Shown: piece after piece, positions 1 through 7,700 of the stretch
Layout of the letters: each line of letters begins with the position of its first letter
How positions within the stretch are numbered: position 1 is the stretch's first letter
Assembly (NCBI GenBank): GCA_016794615.1
Contig: JAEUJO010000050.1
Coordinates: 1 to 34,835, forward strand
From: Pseudonocardia sp.
Lineage (GTDB): Bacteria > Actinomycetota > Actinomycetes > Mycobacteriales > Pseudonocardiaceae
DNA length: 34,835 bases
Direction of reading: 5' to 3'
Position numbers and translations under genes: made by a program
The notes under the pieces: model-generated
What the model saw: the letters and a program-made list of their open reading frames with translations, nothing else
The model's database searches: none
Told to the model about the DNA's origin: nothing

Positions 1-4
1 GCCC

Positions 5-442
5 TCAGTCCTCGTTGACGGCATTGAGGAGGTTGAAGAGTTCCTCGGCCGATCGAGCAGCAATGAGCTTGTCGACCTCATCGATGTCGGAGAAGAGAAT
101 CGCCACCCTGCTGAGGATGTCCATGTGCCCACCCTGGTAGCCGGCGATGCCCATGGCGAATCGAACCTCGTTCCCGTCCCAGTCGATGGGTGGGTCGTAG
201 CGAATCACCGACAAGGCCGACCGCTTGATCGTGTCCTTCGACTCGTTGGTGCCGTGCGGGATGGCCAGGTAGTTGCCCATGTAGGTGGACACCGACTGCT
301 CCCGCTCGAACATGGCGTCGATGTAGTCCGGGGTGACTGCGCCGGAGTCGATGAGGATTCCACCGGCTTCCCGGATGGCGTCGTCCTTGCTTCTTGCCAT
401 GCCCGGCACCTTCACCTGGGACAGGCTCAGGACATCACTCAT
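5..442 (-). CDS. mtlF: PTS mannitol-type EIIA component
   Basis: A 145-aa cytoplasmic phosphocarrier that takes phosphate from HPr and passes it to the EIIB domain of the neighbouring permease. The phosphorylatable histidine lies in the family motif AIPHGT, after GNYL. The length matches stand-alone mannitol/fructose-type EIIA proteins. The start is the ATG of MSDVLSLSQVKV, just after a short spacer; reading further upstream gives low-complexity sequence only. It is the last gene of the polyol operon, 98 bp downstream of the EIICB gene. HPr and enzyme I are not in the window. The mannitol family assignment is strong; the true substrate could be another hexitol. Confidence 0.9.
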   Translation of the reverse strand: MSDVLSLSQVKVPGMARSKDDAIREAGGILIDSGAVTPDYIDAMFEREQSVSTYMGNYLAIPHGTNESKDTIKRSALSVIRYDPPIDWDGNEVRFAMGIAGYQGGHMDILSRVAILFSDIDEVDKLIAARSAEELFNLLNAVNED

Positions 443-492
443 ACCCGCGACTCCTTCAAGAGGCTTGGAACGGTCAGGGACGAAGGGCAGGC

Positions 493-520
493 GGGGGGAC
501 GAACGGCCGGGTGTCCCCCC
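493..520 (-). other. Hairpin between mtlA and mtlF
   Basis: A perfect 8-bp GC stem (GGGGGGAC, 493-500, with GTCCCCCC, 513-520) encloses a 12-nt loop in the spacer between the permease and EIIA genes. There is no T-run on either side, so a full terminator is unlikely. A processing site or partial attenuator that sets the EIIA to EIICB ratio is an inference. Confidence 0.4.
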
Positions 521-540
521 GTCTGCTTCGGGGCTCGGGC

Positions 541-2085
541 TCAGCTCGGCGCGCTGCTGCCGTGGGGGGTGTTGGTGCGCTTCAACTCCTCCACGATGGC
601 GTCGTACTTCGGGCTGCTCATGAAGTTGTCGACCGAGACGTGCTGGGCGCTGGGCGTCCGGTCCTTGGCCCGCGGTGTGAGGTCCTGGTGGGTGACGACC
701 AGATCGATGTCGTCGGTCAGATTCGCGATGGCGACGTTCACGACCTTGACGTCGTCGAAGCCGGCCTTCTTCACCTTGTTGCGGAGGATGGAGGCGCCCA
801 TGGCACTGGATCCCATGCCTGCGTCGCAGGCGAACACGATGCTGTGGATGGGCTTGCTCCGGGACGTGCCCTCGTGCTGCTCGTCGGTCGCCTCGGCGTC
901 GTGCTCCAGGCCGGTGAGCAGGCCGGAGACCGCGCTCTTCTTGCCCTTCATGGCCTCCATCGATGCGGTGGCCGCCGCCAGGTCTCCGTCGTCCCGCTTG
1001 CGGCTGGCACGGAGGATGATCGAGGCGATGATGAACGACGTCGTCGCGGCGAGCAGGACGGACAGGCTGACCCCGACCAGGCTGTCGCCGGGGGTCTGCG
1101 CCAGCACCGCGATGATCGATCCGGGGGCCGCCGGGGCCCGCAGGCCGGCCCCGAAGATCGTGAGCGTCAGGATGCCGACCATGCCGCCGCCGATCGTGGC
1201 CAGCAGGGTCATCGGCTTCGCCAGCACGTACGGGAAGTAGATCTCGTGGATGCCGCCGAAGAACTGGATGACGGCGGCGCCGGGTGCGGTGCTCTTCGCC
1301 ATCCCGGTGCCGAAGATGGAGAACGCCAGCAGCAGACCGAGTCCCGGGCCGGGGTTCGCCTCGAGCAGGAACAGGATCGACTTGCCCTCCTGGGCTGCCT
1401 GATTGACGCCCAGCGGGGTCAGCACGCCGTGGTTGATGGCGTTGTTGAGGAACAGGACCTTGGCGGGCTCGATGATCAGGGATGCGAGTGGCAGCAGCCC
1501 GCGGGCGATGAGGAAGTCGACCGCGGTGCCGAGCGCACTCGAGACCCCCGCGAAGATCGGCCCGAACGCGAAGTATCCGACGACTGCCATCAGTGCGGAG
1601 GCGATGCCCGCGGAGAAGTTGTTGACCAGCATCTCGAAGCCGGGCTTGATCTTGCCGTCCCAGAGCTTGTCGAGCTGCATCATGATCCACGCGGCCAGCG
1701 GGCCCATGACCATTGCGCCGAGGAACTGCGGCTGTTCGGAGCTGATGATCACGCCCATGGTGGCGATCACGGCTACGACCCCGCCGCGGACGCCGTAGAC
1801 CATCCGGCCGCCCTGCCCGGCGATCAGGATCGGCAGCATGTACCGGATCATCGGCCCGACGATGCCCGTGTTCTCCTTGCCGTCGGCGTCGAGACCGAAG
1901 CCACCGAGCCCGGGGACCGGTACCCACCCCTTCTCGATGAAGAACGCGGTGATCAAGCCCCAGGCGATGAAGGCGGCGATGTTCGGCATGATCATGCCGG
2001 ACAGGAATGTGCCGAACTTCTGTACTGCGATGCGGGCGCCGCCGGTCCGGCTTGCGCCTTCCTCTACATGTGTGGCCACGTCCAT
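541..2085 (-). CDS. mtlA: PTS mannitol-type EIICB permease
   Basis: A 514-aa membrane permease that imports a hexitol and phosphorylates it. The first ~340 residues form the EIIC domain with many hydrophobic helices (for example FGTFLSGMIMPNIAAFIAWG near the start) and a conserved family segment that reads PNLDE-free, FLNNAINHG. The C-terminal EIIB domain carries the phosphocysteine motif CDAGMGSSAMG. No EIIA is fused; it is the separate downstream gene. The start chosen is ATG at 2083-2085, with GGAAGG just upstream at short spacing; an in-frame TTG five codons earlier has no ribosome site. The gene lies 119 bp after the dehydrogenase and is probably co-transcribed with it. Confidence 0.92.
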   Translation of the reverse strand: MDVATHVEEGASRTGGARIAVQKFGTFLSGMIMPNIAAFIAWGLITAFFIEKGWVPVPGLGGFGLDADGKENTGIVGPMIRYMLPILIAGQGGRMVYGVRGGVVAVIATMGVIISSEQPQFLGAMVMGPLAAWIMMQLDKLWDGKIKPGFEMLVNNFSAGIASALMAVVGYFAFGPIFAGVSSALGTAVDFLIARGLLPLASLIIEPAKVLFLNNAINHGVLTPLGVNQAAQEGKSILFLLEANPGPGLGLLLAFSIFGTGMAKSTAPGAAVIQFFGGIHEIYFPYVLAKPMTLLATIGGGMVGILTLTIFGAGLRAPAAPGSIIAVLAQTPGDSLVGVSLSVLLAATTSFIIASIILRASRKRDDGDLAAATASMEAMKGKKSAVSGLLTGLEHDAEATDEQHEGTSRSKPIHSIVFACDAGMGSSAMGASILRNKVKKAGFDDVKVVNVAIANLTDDIDLVVTHQDLTPRAKDRTPSAQHVSVDNFMSSPKYDAIVEELKRTNTPHGSSAPS

Positions 2086-2204
2086 GCCCTTCCGTGACAA
2101 TGGGCCGGGTCGGCCCGCTGGTGGGCGTCCGCGGAGCGCGTGGGCCGTCGTTTGCGCCGCGGTGGCGGTGGGACCGGTTTCGCGGTCCGCCGTCCGATCC
2201 CGAC

Positions 2205-3245
2205 TCAGGGTTCGATGGTCACCTTGATCGCTGCACCCCTGGCCACGGTGTCGATCGCGTCGTGGACGCGGTCGAGCGGCAGCCGAACGGTGATCAGATC
2301 GTTCACCGGCACCTCACCGGAGGCGATCATGGCGAGCGCCCGCTTGTTGTGGTCCGGGCTCGAGCCGTTCGCGCCGACGATCGTCAGCTCCCGGTAGTGC
2401 ACCAGGTTGGCGTCGACGGTGATGGTCGGCTTGTCCTTCGGCAGGCCGCCGAAGGCGCTCAGCCGGCCGCCCCGCGCCAGCATCTGCAGGCCGTCCTCCT
2501 GCGTCTTCCCGGCCGCCGCGGCGGTGATCACGACGTCCACCCCGCGCCCGTCGGTGAGCTTCTTCACCTCGTCGATCGTGTCGACCTCGGCACCGCAGAT
2601 CGCGGCGTCGGGATGGACCGCACTCGCGGACATGTCCAGCCGCCCGCGGTTGAGGTCGATGAGGAACACCCGCTTCGCCCCGCGCGCCCGGGCCAGCCGG
2701 ACGTGTAGGCAGCCGATCGGGCCCGCGCCGACGACCACGACGTCGTCGCCGTCGCCCACCCCGGCCAGCTCCTGGCCGTTGAGCACGCAGGCGAACGGCT
2801 CGGCCACCGACGCCTCGGCGAAGCTGAGCCCGTCCGGGATCCGGTTGAGCCCGTCGACGGCCAGCACGGCGCGGGGCACGATCATGTACTCGGCGAACCC
2901 GCCCGGGAACTGGTAGCCCATCGACGTCTGGTTCGTGCAGACGGTCAACCGGCCCCGCCGGCACTCCTCGCACGTGCCGTCCGGGATCGCGGCGATCACC
3001 TGGACGCCGTCGCCGATCGACCAGCCCGATACGTCCGAGCCGACCTCGACGACCTCGCCGGCGATCTCGTGGCCCATGACCTGCGGCGGGGTCATGTTCG
3101 GGTGGCCGTTGTTGAAGATCTTGACGTCCGTGCCGCAGGTCGAGCAGTTGCGGACCCGGATCTTGACCTCGTCCGGCCCCGGGGTCGGCTCGTCCATGTC
3201 CTCGAGGCGGACGTCACCTGGAGCGTAGAAACGCGCGACCTTCAT
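2205..3245 (-). CDS. Zinc-type polyol (phosphate) dehydrogenase, MDR superfamily
   Basis: A 346-aa medium-chain dehydrogenase/reductase, first gene of the PTS operon. Catalytic zinc ligands are recognisable as Cys37 in CSTCGTD, His59-Glu60 in GHE and Glu149. The NAD(P)-binding motif is GAGPIG at 173-178. The structural-zinc loop reads D89-x2-C92-x2-C95-x7-C103, so the usual first cysteine is aspartate. The start ATG has GAGAGGAAG about 8 nt upstream. Next to a mannitol PTS it probably oxidises the imported hexitol phosphate, the job usually done by unrelated MtlD; galactitol-1-phosphate dehydrogenase (GatD) is a precedent in this superfamily. The exact substrate is inference. The 119-bp spacer after it holds a small hairpin (GGACCG/CGGTCC, 2171-2188). 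Confidence 0.85.
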   Translation of the reverse strand: MKVARFYAPGDVRLEDMDEPTPGPDEVKIRVRNCSTCGTDVKIFNNGHPNMTPPQVMGHEIAGEVVEVGSDVSGWSIGDGVQVIAAIPDGTCEECRRGRLTVCTNQTSMGYQFPGGFAEYMIVPRAVLAVDGLNRIPDGLSFAEASVAEPFACVLNGQELAGVGDGDDVVVVGAGPIGCLHVRLARARGAKRVFLIDLNRGRLDMSASAVHPDAAICGAEVDTIDEVKKLTDGRGVDVVITAAAAGKTQEDGLQMLARGGRLSAFGGLPKDKPTITVDANLVHYRELTIVGANGSSPDHNKRALAMIASGEVPVNDLITVRLPLDRVHDAIDTVARGAAIKVTIEP

Positions 3246-3397
3246 GCGTGGCTTCCTCTCAAGTCCCGAGCGCCGGTGCCGGTCAACCCCGGAGCTGGGG
3301 ACGTGCCCCGGGGCGCGGGAACGTAGCCGGCGACACGGACCTGACGTCGGACACCTGCGCCTCCCCGCGTTGGAAGTGCGGAACCGCCACGTGCGCA

Positions 3398-3491
3398 CAA
3401 ATGAGCGAGCCATTGCTCTTGTTGAAGTGTTGGCAGTGACTCCTCTGCCGTCAAGGGCTACCTTGAAGAATGCAAACCCAGCGCTCATTTG
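3398..3491. promoter_or_regulatory. Inverted 10-bp pair, probable SorC-family operators
   Basis: CAAATGAGCG (3398-3407) recurs as its exact complement CGCTCATTTG (3482-3491). The centres are 84 bp apart, eight helical turns at 10.5 bp per turn. One copy lies just downstream of the predicted operon promoter; the other lies upstream of it and ends 3 bp before the ribosome site of the regulator gene. SorC-family regulators are tetrameric, so looping between the two sites is plausible. The repeat is seen; the binding is inferred. Confidence 0.5.
3426..3454 (-). promoter_or_regulatory. Predicted promoter of the polyol operon
   Basis: On the minus strand TTGACG (3454-3449) is followed by a 17-bp spacer and AACACT (3431-3426). 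The -35 is close to consensus and the -10 is moderate. Transcription would start near 3419, giving a leader of about 170 nt before the dehydrogenase. The promoter lies between the two inverted 10-bp sites. Confidence 0.5.
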
Positions 3492-3506
3492 AGCGGGAGG
3501 CTCTCC

Positions 3507-4457
3507 ATGGCCGGACAGCTCGTGGGGCCCGCAGCCCTGGCCCGCGCAGCCTCGGTGGCGCGCCGGTACTACCTGGACGAGCGCTCCAAGGTCGAGATCG
3601 CGGACGAGCTCGGCCTGAGCCGGTTCAAGATCGCCCGTCTGCTGGCCATGGCCCGGGACAGCGGACTGGTCCGCATCGAGATCGGTCACCCAGGACTGAT
3701 CGACATCGATCTGGCCGCCCGGCTCATGGACGGGTTCGGGCTGAAGCACGCCGTGGTCGTCGACACCCAGGACGATCACGCCGAGTCGATGCGGCGACAC
3801 CTCGGAAAGGTCGCAGCCGAGCTGCTCGCCGAGGTCGTCGGTCCAGGCGACGTGCTCGGCGTCGCCTGGTCACGTGCGGTCGGGGCGATGGCCCGAGCGC
3901 TGCCCCGCCTCTCCGCAGTACCGGTCGTCCAGCTCACCGGAGCCATCTCGATGCCGGACGACGACCACAGCTCGATCGACATCGTGCGCGATGTCGCCCG
4001 TGCGGCCGGCGGGCCGGCATACGTCTTCTATGCGCCCTTCACCGTGCCCGACGCCGCCACCGCGCAGGCCCTACGCCGGCAGCACGACATCGCCCGAGCG
4101 TTCGGCCAGCTCCCCAGGGTCACCAAGGCCGTCGTCGGCCTGGGACTCTGGGCGCCCGGTCAATCAACGCTCTACGACACGGCTCCCGACCACGACCGCA
4201 GAACCCTGACCCGGCTCGGTGTCTGCGCCGAGGTGTCCGGCGTCTTCCTCTCGACCGACGGCGAGCCCGTGCTGACCGACCTGACGCAGCAAATGATCGG
4301 TATCGACGCCGAGCAGATGCGCGCGATCCCGGAGGTCATCGCCATCGCCTACGGGACGGCCAAGATCCCGGCCGCGCACGCCGCACTCCACAGCGGCCTG
4401 ATCACCGGACTGGTGACGCACACAGCGTTCGCCCGCGCACTGCTCGAATCAGCGTGA
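3507..4457 (+). CDS. SorC/DeoR-type sugar-responsive transcriptional regulator
   Basis: A 316-aa regulator. A helix-turn-helix lies at about residues 28-55 (KVEIADELGLSRFKIARLLA) and the rest is the SorC effector-binding domain, which in known members binds a phosphorylated sugar or polyol. The start ATG at 3507 is chosen because GGGAGG lies 6 nt upstream; an in-frame TTG at 3489 overlaps the inverted repeat and has no ribosome site. The gene is divergent from the PTS operon, the usual layout for its regulator. Its TGA overlaps the GTG of the next gene, so the two are translationally coupled. The family call is firm; the effector is not known. Confidence 0.88.
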   Translation: MAGQLVGPAALARAASVARRYYLDERSKVEIADELGLSRFKIARLLAMARDSGLVRIEIGHPGLIDIDLAARLMDGFGLKHAVVVDTQDDHAESMRRHLGKVAAELLAEVVGPGDVLGVAWSRAVGAMARALPRLSAVPVVQLTGAISMPDDDHSSIDIVRDVARAAGGPAYVFYAPFTVPDAATAQALRRQHDIARAFGQLPRVTKAVVGLGLWAPGQSTLYDTAPDHDRRTLTRLGVCAEVSGVFLSTDGEPVLTDLTQQMIGIDAEQMRAIPEVIAIAYGTAKIPAAHAALHSGLITGLVTHTAFARALLESA

Positions 4458-5284
4458 GCCGCCGGCGACCACCCCGAGACTCCGACGCGACCGGCGGGCC
4501 CGACCGTGAGGTGCTGCTGCCCGGCGGGATTGCCAACCGCGGCAAGGTCGTCCGCGTCGGCGACACGGTTCGTCGCCCGCAACGCGACACCAGTCCGGCC
4601 GCCCACGCCCTGCTCCGCCATCTCGAAAAGGTCGGATTCGACGGAGCCCCGCGGTTTCTCGGAGTGGACTCACAAGGACGTGAGGTCCTCAGCTACATCC
4701 CCGGCACCCCGGTGCTACCGCCCTACCCCGACTGGGCCCTGACCGAGGAGGCCCTCGACAGCGTGGCGACCCTCCTGCGCAGCTACCACCAGGCCGTCGC
4801 ACACTTCGACCCCACCCCGCACACCTGGCCCCCCTCACCCCCTCGGTCCATGGTGGGCCCACTCGTCAGTCACAACGACCTCAACCTCGACAACATCGTC
4901 TTCCGGGACGGCCGGGCGGTCGCGCTCATCGACTTCGACCTCGCCAGTCCCGGTTCCCGGCTCTGGGACGTTGCCTGCGCCGCCCGCCTCTGGGTCCCGC
5001 TCCGGCCCGACGCCTACATCACCGACGCCCGCCGCGGCCACGCGGTCCAACGACTCCGCCTGTTCGTCGGCAGCTACGGCCTGGACCGCGACGAACGGTC
5101 ACGCGTCCTCACTGCCGTCCAGCAAAACCAACAATGGTTCTTCGAACTGGTGGAATGGCATATCGCTGCCGGACACAGGGCATTCATGAAGTACAAGAAG
5201 GCGGAAACGAGGATACCCCCGGCGAAGTATGCGCACTGGCTGTCCGAGAATCAAGAAATTGCGCGCGCCACGCTCGGATCGTAG
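4454..5284 (+). CDS. Aminoglycoside-phosphotransferase-fold small-molecule kinase
   Basis: A 276-aa kinase of the APH/choline kinase fold. The catalytic loop reads HNDLNLDN (His140, Asp142, Asn147) and the metal-binding motif is IDFD (Asp160), followed by DVACAARLW, typical of the family. The N-terminal nucleotide-binding lobe is short. The GTG start overlaps the stop of the regulator (GTGA); an in-frame GTG at 4511, which would start VLLPGGIANRG, is a possible alternative. The tail after 5100 is richer in A and T (KYKKAETRIPPAKYA). The substrate cannot be read from sequence. Linkage to a polyol regulator suggests a metabolic kinase as readily as antibiotic resistance. Confidence 0.8.
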   Translation: MSRRRPPRDSDATGGPDREVLLPGGIANRGKVVRVGDTVRRPQRDTSPAAHALLRHLEKVGFDGAPRFLGVDSQGREVLSYIPGTPVLPPYPDWALTEEALDSVATLLRSYHQAVAHFDPTPHTWPPSPPRSMVGPLVSHNDLNLDNIVFRDGRAVALIDFDLASPGSRLWDVACAARLWVPLRPDAYITDARRGHAVQRLRLFVGSYGLDRDERSRVLTAVQQNQQWFFELVEWHIAAGHRAFMKYKKAETRIPPAKYAHWLSENQEIARATLGS

Positions 5285-5352
5285 ATCCTGCTGGGCGCTA
5301 CGCCTCCGAGGAACGGCCCCGGTGCGCCCGGAGCGGGTCGCAGTGCACACCC

Positions 5353-6207
5353 TCAGTCGGCGTCGCGCCACCAGGGACGGACCGCCCACAGGGGCGACAC
5401 CGGCCCGTGCCCGGCACCCAGGTCGTAGGAGTGGCGGACGGCCTCCACGACGAAGCGCTTCGCGGTCTCGAGCGCTCGGTCCACCGGGAAGCCGCGGGCG
5501 AGCCAGGAGGCCAGTGCCGAGGCCATGGTGTCGCCGCCGCCATGGGTGTTGCCCGTGGTGAACCGCGGTCCCGGCAGCTCGGTGAAGGTGTGACCGTCGT
5601 AGAGCAGGTCGACGCAGACGTCCCGGTCTTCTGCCAGGTGCCCCCCCTTGACCAGCACGTGCCGAGGTCCGAGCGCGTGCAACACCTTGGCCGCCTCGTA
5701 CTGCCCGGCCCGGTCGCGCACATCGATGCGGGTCAGCAACCGGACCTCGTCGAGATTGGGCGTGATGACGGTGGCGCGGGGGAACAGCACCGTGCGGTAG
5801 GCGTCGAGGGCGTCGTCGGCGAGCAGCGAATCGCCGTGCATCGACGCCGCGACCGGGTCGACGACCAGCGGCGTCCGGCCGTCGCTCCCGATCCCGGTCC
5901 GGTCGCAGACCTCGGCGATCGCACGGATGATCGGCGTCGTCGCCAGCATCCCCGTCTTGACCGCGTCGAGCCCGATGTCGGTGGCGACGGCCTCGATCTG
6001 CGCGGCGACCGTCTCCGGGGGCAGCGTGTGCACGCCGGTCACCCCGAGGGAGTTCTGCACGGTCACGGCCGTCACCGCGACGCAGCCGTGCACCCCGCAC
6101 GCGGCCATGGTCCGCAGGTCCGCGGCCACCCCCGCGCCGCCGCCGGAGTCCGTGCCCGCGATCGTCATGACCCGCGGTGGGGTCACGCCGACCGTCCGCT
6201 CGCCCAT
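5353..6207 (-). CDS. thiD: Hydroxymethylpyrimidine/phosphomethylpyrimidine kinase
   Basis: A 284-aa ribokinase-fold enzyme that phosphorylates HMP and HMP-phosphate for the pyrimidine half of thiamine. The substrate-side motif GTDSGGGAG sits near residue 18 and the C-terminal anion-hole/catalytic motif reads NTHGGGDTMASAL. The length is typical of single-domain ThiD; no ThiE domain is fused. The ATG start has AAAGGGG at good spacing. No other thi gene is in the window, and I found no recognisable TPP riboswitch in the 411-bp upstream gap. Confidence 0.93.
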   Translation of the reverse strand: MGERTVGVTPPRVMTIAGTDSGGGAGVAADLRTMAACGVHGCVAVTAVTVQNSLGVTGVHTLPPETVAAQIEAVATDIGLDAVKTGMLATTPIIRAIAEVCDRTGIGSDGRTPLVVDPVAASMHGDSLLADDALDAYRTVLFPRATVITPNLDEVRLLTRIDVRDRAGQYEAAKVLHALGPRHVLVKGGHLAEDRDVCVDLLYDGHTFTELPGPRFTTGNTHGGGDTMASALASWLARGFPVDRALETAKRFVVEAVRHSYDLGAGHGPVSPLWAVRPWWRDAD

Positions 6208-6399
6208 CGGGGCCCCTTTCCGGTCGCAGGGACGTTGATGTCCACCTCGCCCCGAGGGACGAGGATTCCGGTCGGCCCGGCCGGCGCCGTGCTCCCGGTG
6301 GGTTCCCGCTTCACGGACGACCGCCCCGGTCTCCCGAGGTCTGACGTCGTCTCCACAAGCGTTTCCGGTCTCCACCCGCCCGGCGGCGACCACGACCAC

Positions 6400-6413
6400 G
6401 TACTGATCAGTAC
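6400..6413. promoter_or_regulatory. 14-bp perfect palindrome, TetR-like operator
   Basis: GTACTGATCAGTAC is a perfect palindrome in an AT-richer part of the spacer. Size and form resemble operators of TetR-family repressors. No TetR gene is adjacent, so the regulator would act from elsewhere. Confidence 0.4.
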
Positions 6414-6459
6414 TGCTGGCAGGGGCTTGGTTGTCGCCTCCGCCGTCGGGGTTGACCCT

Positions 6460-6479
6460 ATATCACGGCATATCACGGC
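6460..6479. repeat. Tandem 10-bp direct repeat
   Basis: ATATCACGGC occurs twice head to tail, with a period of one helical turn. Two protein monomers could bind the same DNA face. The repeat is 60 bp from the 14-bp palindrome in the same spacer. Confidence 0.4.
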
Positions 6480-6618
6480 GCGTCCCGTCCAGGGCCCGGC
6501 TCGGCCCCTGGCGGGCCTGCCCGCGCGGGCCGTCACCACCCCCGTGAACGGCGGCGCACCGGCCCGCATCCCGGTAGCCGGGTGAGCAGCCTTTCACCAC
6601 CGATGCTGGAATGCCCGC

Positions 6619-7059
6619 ATGACATTGAGCGGTGAGTACGCGGTGAGCCCCGTGGGCTGGGTACGTGAGCAGACCGAGAAAGTCCTCGAAACGGGGACCA
6701 CGAGCGCCGTCGACGTGTCGGGGCGCCCGATCGTCCTGGTGACGATCCGCGGCGCGACGTCCGGCAAGCTGCGCTACACGCCGCTGATGCGGGTGGAGCA
6801 CGACGGCCGGTACGCCCTGGTCGCCTCGAAGGGCGGAGCCCCGGAGCACCCCACCTGGTACCGCAACCTGGTCGCCAACCCGCACGTCGAATTGCAGGAC
6901 GGGACGGTGACCAAGGAGTACGACGCGCGCGAGGTCGGCGGCGACGAGCGGCGGCGGTGGTGGGAGCGGGCGGTGACCGCGTTCCCGCCGTACGCGGAGT
7001 ACCAGACGAAGACGGACCGGCAGATCCCGGTGTTCGTGCTGGAGCCGCGGGAGGGCTGA
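6619..7059 (+). CDS. Nitroreductase/deazaflavin-dependent oxidoreductase (Ddn-like)
   Basis: A 146-aa protein of the split-barrel family that includes mycobacterial Ddn and other F420-dependent reductases. Family marks are [23 protein letters not shown], quoted here in part as [16 protein letters not shown], then [20 protein letters not shown] and the C-terminal [12 protein letters not shown]. The sequence begins with the ATG at 6619; no strong ribosome site is visible. It is monocistronic or loosely linked to the next gene, 41 bp downstream. Members reduce quinones or detoxify redox-active compounds in F420-producing actinobacteria; the substrate here is unknown. Confidence 0.85.
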   Translation: MTLSGEYAVSPVGWVREQTEKVLETGTTSAVDVSGRPIVLVTIRGATSGKLRYTPLMRVEHDGRYALVASKGGAPEHPTWYRNLVANPHVELQDGTVTKEYDAREVGGDERRRWWERAVTAFPPYAEYQTKTDRQIPVFVLEPREG

Positions 7060-7100
7060 AACCGCCACGAAGTGTCGGGGGCGCCTGCCACACTGCCGCC

Positions 7101-7700
7101 ATGAGCACACAGCCCGTCTGGACTCCTGCCCGGTTCACCGGGCTGGACCGTCCCCTGACCGTGGCCGAGTACCTCGAGATCGGCGAGGTCGAACCGGGCT
7201 ACACGGAGCTCGAGGAAGGGCGGCTGCTGTTGTCCCCCAGTGGCGTGTGGCGGCACAACAGGGCGGGCAACAGGCTGTGGCAGGCGTTCGACGCCCAGTT
7301 GCCACCGACCGTGGCGGCGACCACCGACATCGACGTCGACCTTCAGCTTGCTCCGGCGGAGGCTCCGGGGACCGTCCGCCGGCCTGATGTGGTCGTCGTG
7401 CGCGGCGAAGCCGTCGAGCGGATGGACCTCGAGGGCGGCATCCTCTCGGCCTCGGATGTCGTCCTCGCCGTCGAGGTCGTCTCTCCCGGCTCCCGGCGCC
7501 TTGATCTCCGGGTCAAGCGCGACGAGTACGCCGACGCGGGCATCCCGCGCTACTGGATCGTCGACCTCGACGCTCCCGTCTCGCTGGTCGCCTGCCACCT
7601 TGCCGGCGAATTCGGTTACGTGGACGGCGGTGCCGTCACCGGCGTCTTCCGCACCACCGAGCCGTTCCCCGTCGAGGTCGACCTCGACGCTCTGCTCTAA
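7101..7700 (+). CDS. Uma2-family (DUF820) putative endonuclease
   Basis: A 199-aa protein of the Uma2 family, a PD-(D/E)XK nuclease fold that is abundant in cyanobacteria and actinobacteria. Recognisable parts are the N-terminal LTVAEYLEI, the ELEEGRLLLSPSG segment, the acidic motif RRPDVVVV and EVVSPGSRRLDLRVKRDEYADAG, in which E, S and K positions form the usual active-site pattern, then IPRYWIVDLD. The ATG at 7101 lacks a strong ribosome site. Its stop overlaps the stop of the convergent protease gene by 4 bp. Biological role of the family is poorly known; it is often found as solitary genes. Confidence 0.85.
   Translation: MSTQPVWTPARFTGLDRPLTVAEYLEIGEVEPGYTELEEGRLLLSPSGVWRHNRAGNRLWQAFDAQLPPTVAATTDIDVDLQLAPAEAPGTVRRPDVVVVRGEAVERMDLEGGILSASDVVLAVEVVSPGSRRLDLRVKRDEYADAGIPRYWIVDLDAPVSLVACHLAGEFGYVDGGAVTGVFRTTEPFPVEVDLDALL

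Larger units (their letters stand above)
6208..6618. other. Intergenic gap between thiD and a divergent oxidoreductase gene
   Basis: This 411-bp spacer has no convincing gene. It holds a 14-bp perfect palindrome (6400-6413) and a tandem 10-bp repeat (6460-6479), listed separately, in a locally AT-richer stretch (6395-6475) that is the best place for divergent promoters. A TTGACC lies at 6452-6457 but has no good -10 at standard spacing. Confidence 0.5.

Noticed and set aside
394..2097. Long plus-strand open frames opposite mtlA
   Set aside because: They are antisense shadows caused by GC-rich codon bias; the minus-strand product has clear PTS motifs.
6208..6618. TPP riboswitch ahead of thiD
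   Set aside because: The conserved core words of the TPP aptamer were not found on the minus strand.
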